Below are positions 56,526 to 64,000 of a stretch of 64,000 nucleotides of DNA, one piece after another. Both the position numbers and the translations under genes were made by a program. The notes beneath the pieces were generated by a model. That model was not told where the DNA came from. It searched no databases and saw only the letters and a list, made by a program, of their open reading frames with translations. This DNA is from Parashewanella curva (GTDB lineage Bacteria; Pseudomonadota; Gammaproteobacteria; Enterobacterales; Shewanellaceae), in the NCBI RefSeq assembly GCF_003675895.1, contig NZ_ML014759.1, forward strand, positions 1 through 64,000, given 5' to 3'. Every line of letters starts with the position of its first letter. Within the stretch, counting starts at the first letter, position 1.

Positions 56526-56954
56526 TTAGCTGCTCACGTTAATTTGATTCAGTGAGTTAATTTTGATCAGGGTTTGAAAATAATAGTCTTTAGTTACTTT
56601 TCCATCTGAAATAACGTAAATCTTAATTTTTTTAACCTCACCTTTTACTTCAAGCAATTTATTTAAAAAGTACTTTTCTGGTGGAGTCCCGTAGCTTTCA
56701 TCCAGTTCAAAGACGAGCATTGGGGTAATTTCTACCGAGATATTTCGTCTATCACGGTAATCATTTTGTGTGTTTAAATAAACACGTTCTCCTACCAGAG
56801 CAGTGCTTTTAATCGGCAGTTTAAACGTTCCGTTCACACTTTTAGGCGTATGTTGCTCGGCCAAGGCCATGCTGGTATCTGAGTTAACCGCTTGTTTAGA
56901 TGTCGAACTACAAGCCCCTAAAAATAAACAAAAAGCAACAACAGCAAACTTCAT
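56526..56954 (-). CDS. 142-aa lipoprotein, unknown
   Basis: A small lipoprotein with signal MKFAVVAFCLFLGACSSTSK, lipobox LGAC at residues 12-15, so the protein is membrane-anchored on the outside. The mature part is mostly beta-like (KLPIKSTALVGERVYLN, SVEITPMLVFELD, VKKIKIYVISDGKVTKDYYF). The family is not recognised. It lies 3 bp after the acyltransferase stop in the same direction and converges on galE. Confidence 0.75.
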   Translation of the reverse strand: MKFAVVAFCLFLGACSSTSKQAVNSDTSMALAEQHTPKSVNGTFKLPIKSTALVGERVYLNTQNDYRDRRNISVEITPMLVFELDESYGTPPEKYFLNKLLEVKGEVKKIKIYVISDGKVTKDYYFQTLIKINSLNQINVSS

Positions 56955-56956
56955 TT

Positions 56957-58078
56957 TTATCTCCCTATTTTAGTTCTTAATCCAAACAAGTACCTTGTCA
57001 CCCAATATGGTTTAATCGCAAAATAGCAAGTGGCCGCACAAACAGAAAAAGTAGCTACAAGCAGACTTAACGATTTAACCGCGATTCCTGCGTCCCACTG
57101 CACAATATAATAAGCAAACACCACAATAATGGTTTGATGCAAAATATAAAAAGGGTAAATCAGTTCATTAGCCGTCTTTAACCATTTTGGTGTGGATTTA
57201 CACATGACACTGGCGTACCCGACTAATGTTAGTAAACCTGACCATGATACTAAGGTGCAGACCAACCACCATAGTTGCCAACGTATATCTAATGACACAT
57301 AGGCGCTAATATCGGGCTTGAAATAATAGCCGTAAAACAACAGCGAACTGAATATAAACCACTTGAGATTGGTGCTGCGATTATCAGCAAGTGCTTTCCA
57401 AATAATCGGACTTTTTATAAAACACATACCTGCCACAAAGAACATTAGGAAAAATACGGACACTGATAAGTTTTCAATATTATGGCTTTGCGATGGCATC
57501 GCCCATTTCAGGCTTAACCTCACCGTTAACACCAAGAGCACTAATGAGAAAAGCCCATGCTGAATGACGACTAGTCGACTGAGTTTATTGATAAAGCGTT
57601 CACCGAGGTTACTGTTTAAAACACGATTCAATGGCGCGGCCATAATCATAAAAATGATCAAAAATTCGATAAACCACAGATGATTAGCGTCGAATGACAA
57701 GACTAACTTTTTATAAGCGTCGACTACGCCTTGATAATCACCAATATTCTCGTAGTAATTTTGTGGAGGGACGATGAACATCATTGCAATAATAAGCGGC
57801 ACAAATAACCGATGAAACTTACTCACAAGAAACGCTTTTACACTGACCCTTTGCAATAGAATAAAGCTGCCAGCCCCTGCGACAAAAAATAAGGTTTGCA
57901 GCCGTAGCTGTTCAAAATACACCATAATGTCATCGAGTAATTTACTCGATTCATTGTTCATTACATGCCAGCCATCGCCATTAAATGGCATAAACACATG
58001 ATGCAGAAATACCGCTAATATCAACAACACTCTAAGCCAATCTAACTCTGAATATCGTATTTGTTCCATCTTCTTCAT
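56957..58078 (-). CDS. acyltransferase 3 family membrane protein
   Basis: A 373-aa membrane protein with about ten helices, of the acyltransferase-3 group (OafA/NolL-like), which acylates sugars, lipids or other surface molecules. The family motif region RYSELDWLRVLLILAVFLHHVF (about residues 7-28) carries the conserved Asp-Trp-Arg and His. FVAGAGSFILLQ and the late YPFYILHQTIIVVFAYY are also typical. No cargo can be named. It lies between the LysE gene and the lipoprotein gene in one direction and may be co-transcribed with them. Confidence 0.85.
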   Translation of the reverse strand: MKKMEQIRYSELDWLRVLLILAVFLHHVFMPFNGDGWHVMNNESSKLLDDIMVYFEQLRLQTLFFVAGAGSFILLQRVSVKAFLVSKFHRLFVPLIIAMMFIVPPQNYYENIGDYQGVVDAYKKLVLSFDANHLWFIEFLIIFMIMAAPLNRVLNSNLGERFINKLSRLVVIQHGLFSLVLLVLTVRLSLKWAMPSQSHNIENLSVSVFFLMFFVAGMCFIKSPIIWKALADNRSTNLKWFIFSSLLFYGYYFKPDISAYVSLDIRWQLWWLVCTLVSWSGLLTLVGYASVMCKSTPKWLKTANELIYPFYILHQTIIVVFAYYIVQWDAGIAVKSLSLLVATFSVCAATCYFAIKPYWVTRYLFGLRTKIGR

Positions 58079-58098
58079 TCGTCCATGTTTGATTTTAT

Positions 58099-58689
58099 TT
58101 ATAGGAGCAACGCCGCTGCAACACTAACCACCAACAGAACAGCAAAGACAATACGAATAAACCGAGCACGCTTTGGTGTCGCGAACACCGGCTTTAATAG
58201 CCCGCCCGCTCCCAGCCAAATCACATCAACAATACAAGCTACGACAAATCCCGTTAAGCCAGTTAAGACGTAACTTAGAACTACATTGTCGACAGGAAGT
58301 AGAAATTGTGAAAACAAGGCTAAGAACGCGGCATATACTTTTGGATTAAACAGATTCAATAAAAAACCGTCTTTAAAGTCAGGTGCTTCATCCCGCTGAC
58401 CCACTCCGCCTTTTGCAGTCGCAATTTTATAAGCGACAAACAAAATATACCCTGTCGCAATCAGCTGACAAACTATTCGAACTTTGGGAAAGGTTTCAAA
58501 TAACGCAGCCAAACCAACCGCTGCAATGGTGATCGCAACCGCTATACCGGATAAAATCCCAGCAAGAAATGGAAGCCCTCTTTTAAACCCTGAACTGGCA
58601 CCTACCGCTGCTAACGCCAATGGCGCAGGACCGGGCGATCCTAAAAACGCGGCTGTGGTTAATACTAAGGTGATCCAACTTTCTAACAT
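58099..58689 (-). CDS. LysE/RhtB-family exporter
   Basis: A 196-aa inner-membrane protein with about five or six helices. The family opening SPGPAPLALAAVGASSGFKRGL (about residues 18-39) is the LysE signature region, and GFLLNLFNPKVYAAFLALFS (about 107-126) is the second family motif. Members export amino acids such as lysine, threonine or homoserine lactone. The substrate here is unknown. It is 12 bp downstream of the SDR gene, in the same direction. Confidence 0.9.
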   Translation of the reverse strand: MLESWITLVLTTAAFLGSPGPAPLALAAVGASSGFKRGLPFLAGILSGIAVAITIAAVGLAALFETFPKVRIVCQLIATGYILFVAYKIATAKGGVGQRDEAPDFKDGFLLNLFNPKVYAAFLALFSQFLLPVDNVVLSYVLTGLTGFVVACIVDVIWLGAGGLLKPVFATPKRARFIRIVFAVLLVVSVAAALLL

Positions 58690-58701
58690 GCCTGTACTTC
58701 C

Positions 58702-59433
58702 TTATAGCCCACCTGAGACATCAATAATATCACCAGTGATAAATGAGGCTTTTTCTGATAATAACCAACTTATGGTGTGTGCGACTTCTTCAGCTTTACC
58801 ATAACGTTTTAGGGGAATTGCATCTGCAAGCCGTTTAACTCGATTGACTTCCCCACCGTCCGCATGGATTTCTGTATCGATAATGGCAGGTCGTACGCAG
58901 TTCACGCGAATGTTTCTGGGAGCCAACTCTTTAGCTAAGCCTATGGTAAGAGAGTCAATAGCTCCTTTAGAAGCCGCGTAATCAAGGTATTCATTGGGCG
59001 CTCCCGTTCTCGCAGCAACAGAGCCAATATTGACTATCGCACCGCCATTAGGCATGTGTTCAAGGGCAAATTTACTACACAGAAAGTAGCTGGTGATGTT
59101 ATTGGTTAAAATGCGATTGATTCTAGATTCCGTTAACTCTGTAAGCGGACTTTGTGTTTCTAAGATACCAACATTATTGACAAGGTGGGTGACGACACCC
59201 AATTCAGAAACAGCAAATTCAAATAACGACTTTACACCTTGAGTGTTAGATACATCGGCTTTAAAGGCTACCGCCATTCCACCAGCTTGCTTAATTTCAT
59301 CGACAAGTTGTTCTGCTTTTTGTTGATTAGATTTGAAATTAATACAAACAAAGTAACCTTCAGAGACTAATACCTTTGCAGTAGCAGCCCCAATTCCTCT
59401 GCCGCCACCAGTAATCACAACAACCTTCTTCAC
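58702..59433 (-). CDS. SDR-family oxidoreductase
   Basis: A 243-aa classical short-chain dehydrogenase. The cofactor motif ITGGGRGIGAATA is at about residues 7-19, NNVG at about 88, and the catalytic Ser-Tyr-Lys as IGSVAARTGAPNEYLDYAASKGAI (about 138-161). The end ITGDIIDVSGGL is typical. It resembles FabG or glucose-dehydrogenase-like enzymes, but the substrate is not known. An Asn at the start of the second strand (CINFKSN) points to NADP use. It is first in a likely SDR-lysE-acyltransferase run. Confidence 0.9.
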   Translation of the reverse strand: MKKVVVITGGGRGIGAATAKVLVSEGYFVCINFKSNQQKAEQLVDEIKQAGGMAVAFKADVSNTQGVKSLFEFAVSELGVVTHLVNNVGILETQSPLTELTESRINRILTNNITSYFLCSKFALEHMPNGGAIVNIGSVAARTGAPNEYLDYAASKGAIDSLTIGLAKELAPRNIRVNCVRPAIIDTEIHADGGEVNRVKRLADAIPLKRYGKAEEVAHTISWLLSEKASFITGDIIDVSGGL

Positions 59434-59568
59434 TTACACTCCATGTTCATGCTTACATAACAAAATGATAACATCATGCTTTGTTAATCAAAACAACAAT
59501 GATGTAATGGAATGTTTATGAGTAGAGGCACCTATTGAGAGTCAAATCGCGACAAAGAGAATTGGTAG

Positions 59569-61716
59569 TTACCAACTCCCTTGAGTGCTAAAGAACTCGT
59601 ATGACTCCACGTCTTGTAGCTTTTGCGAGAGTTGGCGACCAAGATTCAATAAATTCGAATTGTGTTGGTAATGCGCAATTGCTTCTTTAAGCTCAGAAAT
59701 GGCTTGCTGCGTTCTGCCTAAACTATCAAGGGCAATGTAATACACATAGGCATATTGAGCATTATCGGACGCTTGGTTAACCGCTCGCTTAAAATAGGTT
59801 AACGCTTGTTGATGCTGCTTTTGACGAATTAAAAATAAACCATAGCTGTAACTCACAACCGCTGAATTAGGGACATTTTGTAGCGCTTCTGAGTACACTT
59901 TCCGCTCTTTATTCGCTTGGCGCAAGTTGCGATAAATATCGGTCAAGTTGATATATGATTCAGCAAAGTAAGGGTCAACTTTAATGCTGTGATTAAGCGC
60001 CACAATAGCCGCATCATAGTTTCTCATCCTCACCAATTCTTGACTGGCATTCAAGCTACCTTCTCCTCGCCACGCATTAGTATCATGGGACGATACAAGC
60101 TCGTCATACGCCGCTTTAAGTGCGTTCATATCGGTAAGGTGTGAGTCCAATAATGCCGTTGCCGTTGTGACTCGAATAGCGCGGTATTGATCTTTAAGCA
60201 ATTTGGGCAAAGATAATTGGCGTTGCCCCTCTGGCAATAATTGCCCAATCTTCGCTACCGCTAAGCGGATCAATGGCTCTTTGGAGTTTATCCAAGGCTC
60301 GACTGTAGCATTGTCTATTTGCCTTGTACTGTTGGGCAGCAAGGCTATTGCACTGGCACGCTTGATCACCGCCAAACGGTGATCATTGATAACCGCTAAG
60401 TGCTGAGATAAAGGTAACCCACCTTGCTTTTGTAGCAGAATATAATCCAATTCAACCTGAGTTAAAGTATTTGATTTGCCGTACCAAGAAGCCACTTTGG
60501 CAGTCGACCAACTGACAGGCTTATCTTTATGGCAAGTGCTGCAGGCATTCGGAATACCAAACTCTTCAGTCAAGCTCGGTCTTGGAATGCTAAAGCTGTG
60601 ATCTCGCCTATCATCAACGCCCATATATCGAGTTTCTGGCATATGACAACTGACACATTGTGCGCCTTCACTATCAAATGGATGGTTGAGGTGAGCTTGG
60701 GTTTGATAGGCATCGGCTTTATGACATTGCAAACACAAGCCATTATTTTGGGCTTTCACCTTCATGGTGTGTTTGTCGTGACAATCAAGGCAGTTCACTC
60801 CAGCTTTATACATCTTACTTTGTAAAAATGAGCCGTAAACATACACTTCTTCTTTGATTTGGCCATCGGCATGGTACAAAGGTGCGGCAAGTAAATCGGG
60901 CGTAAATTGATCTAAAAAGGGTTTGGCAGGATCAATGCCATCTGTCAGTGGCGTACGCAGTGCATGGCAAGCAAAACAGGTATCCATAAAGCGATTATCA
61001 CGATGACTATCTGTTCGGCTGGCAATGTTTTCGCCCGGCTTAAACATCCAGTCTAATTGCGAACCAACTTTAGGTTTGGGCGCTTTAAAGTGATCATCTT
61101 TTACCGTATGACACGACTTACAATTGACATTGATGCCTTCAAATGTGGTGTTAAAGGTATTACTGGTTTTATCGTAATTTCGAGTAAGTCCCTGCGAGTG
61201 ACAATCAGCACACATGCCATTCCAGTTTTGTAGTGGTTGCTGCCAATGAAAGCGATCATTAGGTTTCACATCTTCATCAGCATAATTAGGATACCAACGC
61301 TGCCCACCTTCAGATTTTGTGCGGCTGTCCCATGAAAACGAAAAGGTTTGGTAGCGGCCATTATTGGTTTTTATCAAGTACTGTTGCAGTGGGTAGTGAC
61401 CAAAAGTGTAAGCGATTTGGTAACGCTGCGTTTTGCCACCTTCAATAAGCTCAACCCAGAATGTCTTCCCTTTCTTAAAAAATCGAGCTTTTTGAGTGTG
61501 ATGCTTCACTGTCACATTATTAAAATTCCCCAAGACACTTTGATCATTAGGCAACATCATAGCTTTGGCGTGATCGGACTTAAGCCAATCTTTGTGCTCG
61601 GTTTTATGGCAACTGGTGCAGTTAACTGAATGGGTTGGGCTCGCGTTGGCGATACCGATAAACAGCGACATCAAAAATAGAAAGGAGCTTAATATTATCT
61701 TTAATTTCCAAGTCAT
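59569..61716 (-). CDS. octahaem cytochrome c with TPR domain
   Basis: A 715-aa exported protein (signal MTWKLKIILSSFLFLMSLFI...ANA). Eight CxxCH haem sites are visible: CTSCH (residue 33), CADCH, CKSCH, CFACH, CLDCH, CLQCH, CVSCH and CSTCH (near 390). From about residue 540 to the end are tetratricopeptide repeats, for example DAAIVALNHSIKVDPYFAESYIN and SYGLFLIRQKQHQQALTYFKRAV. It is probably periplasmic and takes part in electron transfer; the partner is unknown. Multihaem cytochromes fit a Shewanella-like respiratory lifestyle. It stands alone, with promoter space before it. Confidence 0.88.
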   Translation of the reverse strand: MTWKLKIILSSFLFLMSLFIGIANASPTHSVNCTSCHKTEHKDWLKSDHAKAMMLPNDQSVLGNFNNVTVKHHTQKARFFKKGKTFWVELIEGGKTQRYQIAYTFGHYPLQQYLIKTNNGRYQTFSFSWDSRTKSEGGQRWYPNYADEDVKPNDRFHWQQPLQNWNGMCADCHSQGLTRNYDKTSNTFNTTFEGINVNCKSCHTVKDDHFKAPKPKVGSQLDWMFKPGENIASRTDSHRDNRFMDTCFACHALRTPLTDGIDPAKPFLDQFTPDLLAAPLYHADGQIKEEVYVYGSFLQSKMYKAGVNCLDCHDKHTMKVKAQNNGLCLQCHKADAYQTQAHLNHPFDSEGAQCVSCHMPETRYMGVDDRRDHSFSIPRPSLTEEFGIPNACSTCHKDKPVSWSTAKVASWYGKSNTLTQVELDYILLQKQGGLPLSQHLAVINDHRLAVIKRASAIALLPNSTRQIDNATVEPWINSKEPLIRLAVAKIGQLLPEGQRQLSLPKLLKDQYRAIRVTTATALLDSHLTDMNALKAAYDELVSSHDTNAWRGEGSLNASQELVRMRNYDAAIVALNHSIKVDPYFAESYINLTDIYRNLRQANKERKVYSEALQNVPNSAVVSYSYGLFLIRQKQHQQALTYFKRAVNQASDNAQYAYVYYIALDSLGRTQQAISELKEAIAHYQHNSNLLNLGRQLSQKLQDVESYEFFSTQGSW

Positions 61717-61862
61717 TCTGATCCCACTTCTTATTGTTATTTTCCGAACAGCACTGACTTTTATAAGTCATCAGTAACACTTATCTTACCTCAAGAGTTA
61801 CTGACAACAAATCAATTATCATATTTATTATATGAGAAGAGGACAAAGATGAAATGAAAAGC

Positions 61863-61892
61863 GCCACGGCCTTGGGAAATGACCGTGGTATA
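61863..61892 (-). terminator. terminator candidate of the sensor kinase gene
   Basis: CCACGG and CCGTGG pair around a 13-base loop, and GCTTTTC follows on the minus strand. The stem is only 6-8 bp, so the assignment is weak. Confidence 0.35.
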
Positions 61893-61899
61893 TAGAGGG

Positions 61900-64000
61900 T
61901 TAACTTGTTTTGATCCACTCTGCTAGCGTATCAAATAACTCATTGAGGATAATCGGCTTAGTAATATGCGCGTTCATTCCAGCAGATAAACTCTTTTCTC
62001 TGTCTCCCGACATAGCATGTGCCGTCATGGCAATGATTGGCAATTCTGTTGCACTGTAGGTTTCACGCAATTTCTTAGCCGCCGTTAAGCCATCCATCAC
62101 CGGCATTTGAATATCCATCAACACGGCTTGATAACTATTCTGGGCAATCATATCCAGCGCGACTTGACCATTTTCAGCAATCTCAACCTCATAATCCGCA
62201 CTCTTTAACAGCTCAGATGCTACTTGCTGGTTGATCAGGTTATCTTCAACTAACAGCACCTTACCTTTGCTGGTTGGGATTTCGGCTGGCGCTTGTAATT
62301 CTAATGATTCTTGGGATTCTTTTTGCGCAAAAGCATCGACTATCGCATCAAACAAGGCTGAGGCTTTAAACGGCTTTTGTAAAAAAGTGAAGACTTTAGT
62401 GTTGTCTACTTCGTCTTGAGTCGGCTCTTGGGCATGGGCGGTCATCATGATGATAACGGGTCGATGTTGAATGCGCCCATCTTCAAGCATACGCTCAACT
62501 TCCTCAATCACTTCACCGCCGTGCATGTTCGGCATCATCCAATCGATCAAAAGTAAATCAATGTCTTGCTTTTGCAGCTGTTCCAATGCCGCTTCACCGT
62601 TATCCACCGTTTGCACATCAAAATTAAAATCTTGCATGATGTTGGAGTAAATTTGCAGTGCTGTAGGGTTATCATCGACCACTAAGGTTTTCAGTGAGGA
62701 TAAAGACTCTGGTAAGGCTTTTAAGTCAGGTTTAACGTCATCAGCGATTTCAAAACTTAAAGTAAAACTGAAGGTACTGCCGTTACCAGGCTCGCTTTCA
62801 ACCTCCATCTTGCCACCCATCATCGACACTAAATGTTGGCTAATGGATAACCCAAGACCTGTGCCACCATATTTACGGGTCGTTGAACCATCAGCTTGAG
62901 CAAAGGCATCAAATAAGGTTTCTTGTTTGGTTTTTTCGATGCCTATTCCTGTATCTCTCACCCAAAAACGTAAAGTGATACGGTTATCTCGCTCTCCAAG
63001 ATCTTCACAACCTAACTCTATTTCTCCTTCTTGAGTAAACTTCACCGCATTAGACAGTAAATTAATCAACACTTGCCCTAAACGCAGCGGATCACCTTGC
63101 AAGGTTAGCCCCGCCGTAACAGGAGCGTATAGCAATAACTCCACTCCTTTTTCTTGAGCTTTGATGGCATTGAGATCAACTGCGTGATCAAGAACCTTAT
63201 CGAGGGCAAAGGACACTTTTTCAAGTTCCAGTTTACCGGCCTCAATTTTTGAAAAGTCCAAAATATCATTAATGATCCGCAATAAAGACTGAGCCGAAAA
63301 TCCAGCTTTATGGAGATAATCACGCTGTTGTTCTGTCAGTGATGTACGCTGAGCTAGCTCCAACATGCCAATTACCGCATTCATTGGAGTACGGATCTCA
63401 TGACTCATGTTGGCTAAGAATTCACTTTTATATAGGTTAGCCGACTCCGCGTCTTGCTTAGCTTCTAATAATGCAACTTCGTTTATCTTTTGACGGGTAA
63501 TGTCTTTATGAGTACCTACCATTCGTTTCGGTAATCCGGACGCCGTAAATTCCACCACTCGACCACGGGAAAGAAGCCAATAGTACTCACCATTTTTCGC
63601 CTGCATGCGATATTCGATTTCATAAACAGAATCAGGCGCTTGAAGATATTGCTCACGATACTCCTGTACCCGCTGCTGATCATCTGGGTGGATCAAATCA
63701 TCAATCGTGGATACTAATGCCGGAAATTCGTTAGGTTTGTAGCCCATCATGGTATAAAAAGCGGGGTTACAGATGATCTGCTCTGAATCTAAATACCAGT
63801 CCCAAAGGCCATCTTCTACAGCATCCATCGCCAGATGATAACGCTCTTCTGACAAACGCAACTGCTCAGCAGATTCATGTTCACGAGTAACATCGCGCCA
63901 AACCGCAATCAAGCCTAATAATTCATTGCGTCGATTATAAAAGGGCAGTTTTAGGGTATCGAGCAAGACTTGCTTACCAAACAACTCCACTTTTTCTTGA
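61900..64000 (-). CDS. hybrid sensor histidine kinase with two receivers (5' end outside the window)
   Basis: About 699 codons are visible; the frame stays open past the window edge, so the GTG at 63990 is not the start. Order: the end of one PAS domain (NELLGLIAVWRDVT), a second PAS/PAC (SEERYHLAMDAVEDGLWDWY to MVGTHKDITRQK), HisKA with the phospho-histidine in FLANMSHEIRTPMNAVIG, HATPase with NLLSNAVKFT and GGTGLGLSIS, receiver 1 (VVDDNPTAL, LLIDWMMPNMHG) and receiver 2 (LLVEDNLINQQVA, VLMDIQMPVMDG). Both receivers have their aspartate. No C-terminal Hpt domain, so a separate Hpt protein would be needed. The signal is unknown. Confidence 0.92.
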   Translation of the reverse strand, partial: QEKVELFGKQVLLDTLKLPFYNRRNELLGLIAVWRDVTREHESAEQLRLSEERYHLAMDAVEDGLWDWYLDSEQIICNPAFYTMMGYKPNEFPALVSTIDDLIHPDDQQRVQEYREQYLQAPDSVYEIEYRMQAKNGEYYWLLSRGRVVEFTASGLPKRMVGTHKDITRQKINEVALLEAKQDAESANLYKSEFLANMSHEIRTPMNAVIGMLELAQRTSLTEQQRDYLHKAGFSAQSLLRIINDILDFSKIEAGKLELEKVSFALDKVLDHAVDLNAIKAQEKGVELLLYAPVTAGLTLQGDPLRLGQVLINLLSNAVKFTQEGEIELGCEDLGERDNRITLRFWVRDTGIGIEKTKQETLFDAFAQADGSTTRKYGGTGLGLSISQHLVSMMGGKMEVESEPGNGSTFSFTLSFEIADDVKPDLKALPESLSSLKTLVVDDNPTALQIYSNIMQDFNFDVQTVDNGEAALEQLQKQDIDLLLIDWMMPNMHGGEVIEEVERMLEDGRIQHRPVIIMMTAHAQEPTQDEVDNTKVFTFLQKPFKASALFDAIVDAFAQKESQESLELQAPAEIPTSKGKVLLVEDNLINQQVASELLKSADYEVEIAENGQVALDMIAQNSYQAVLMDIQMPVMDGLTAAKKLRETYSATELPIIAMTAHAMSGDREKSLSAGMNAHITKPIILNELFDTLAEWIKTS

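Overview
The window looks like gammaproteobacterial chromosome of the Shewanella/Alteromonadales kind. The run aroE, truncated globin, hemF, tsaC, topoisomerase-type zinc ribbon, smg, dprA, LysM gene, def, fmt, rsmB, trkA, trkH is the order I recall from Shewanellaceae. The 8-haem cytochrome and the AT-leaning base composition agree. The species is not identified; Parashewanella is only a guess, based on the large unrecognised proteins around 36.7-41.3 kb and 45-47.7 kb.

The left third (1 to about 22.8 kb) is mobile DNA. At 1-125 is the 5' end of a group II intron, on the minus strand, inside a relaxase gene (126-746). From about 0.9 to 7.9 kb lies a row of about a dozen integron gene cassettes, all on the + strand. 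They are separated by attC sites of about 100 bp that are nearly identical within two sub-types. No integron integrase is present in the window, so this is a CALIN-like array (attC cluster lacking an integrase). An IS110/IS1111-type insertion sequence (about 5.93-7.51 kb) sits exactly at the end of a short attC. Its non-coding end contains two segments matching the two flanks of the insertion, in the arrangement expected of a bridge (seeker) RNA. Right of the array, on the minus strand, is a compact conjugation module: virB2, B3, B4, B5, an entry-exclusion-like lipoprotein, B6, B7, B8, B9, B10, B11, virD4, a TOPRIM primase, a small acidic protein and ardC. The 0.9 kb between virB2 and aroE has no gene. 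It holds an unusual cluster of TTACC/GGTAA half-sites and an orphan operator resembling the YefM-YoeB type.

The middle (22.8-45.1 kb) is mostly housekeeping: shikimate and haem synthesis, tRNA modification, N-terminal formyl-methionine handling (def/fmt), rRNA methylation, potassium uptake (trkA/trkH), groES-groEL and a MATE exporter. Lineage-specific inserts interrupt it: a collagenase-like lipoprotein; a 178-aa protein whose gene overlaps the end of trkH; a 1146-aa protein with an MPT tandem repeat and an internal duplication; and a small gene split by one in-frame stop.

The right part (45.2-64 kb) begins with a broken protein-kinase-like locus and a zinc metalloprotease. A galactose utilisation cluster follows (SGLT-type symporter, GalR-like repressor, galT-galK-galE). 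Then come a lipoprotein, an acyltransferase, a LysE exporter, an SDR reductase, an 8-haem TPR cytochrome, and a hybrid sensor kinase cut by the window edge. I saw no tRNA, rRNA or CRISPR array.
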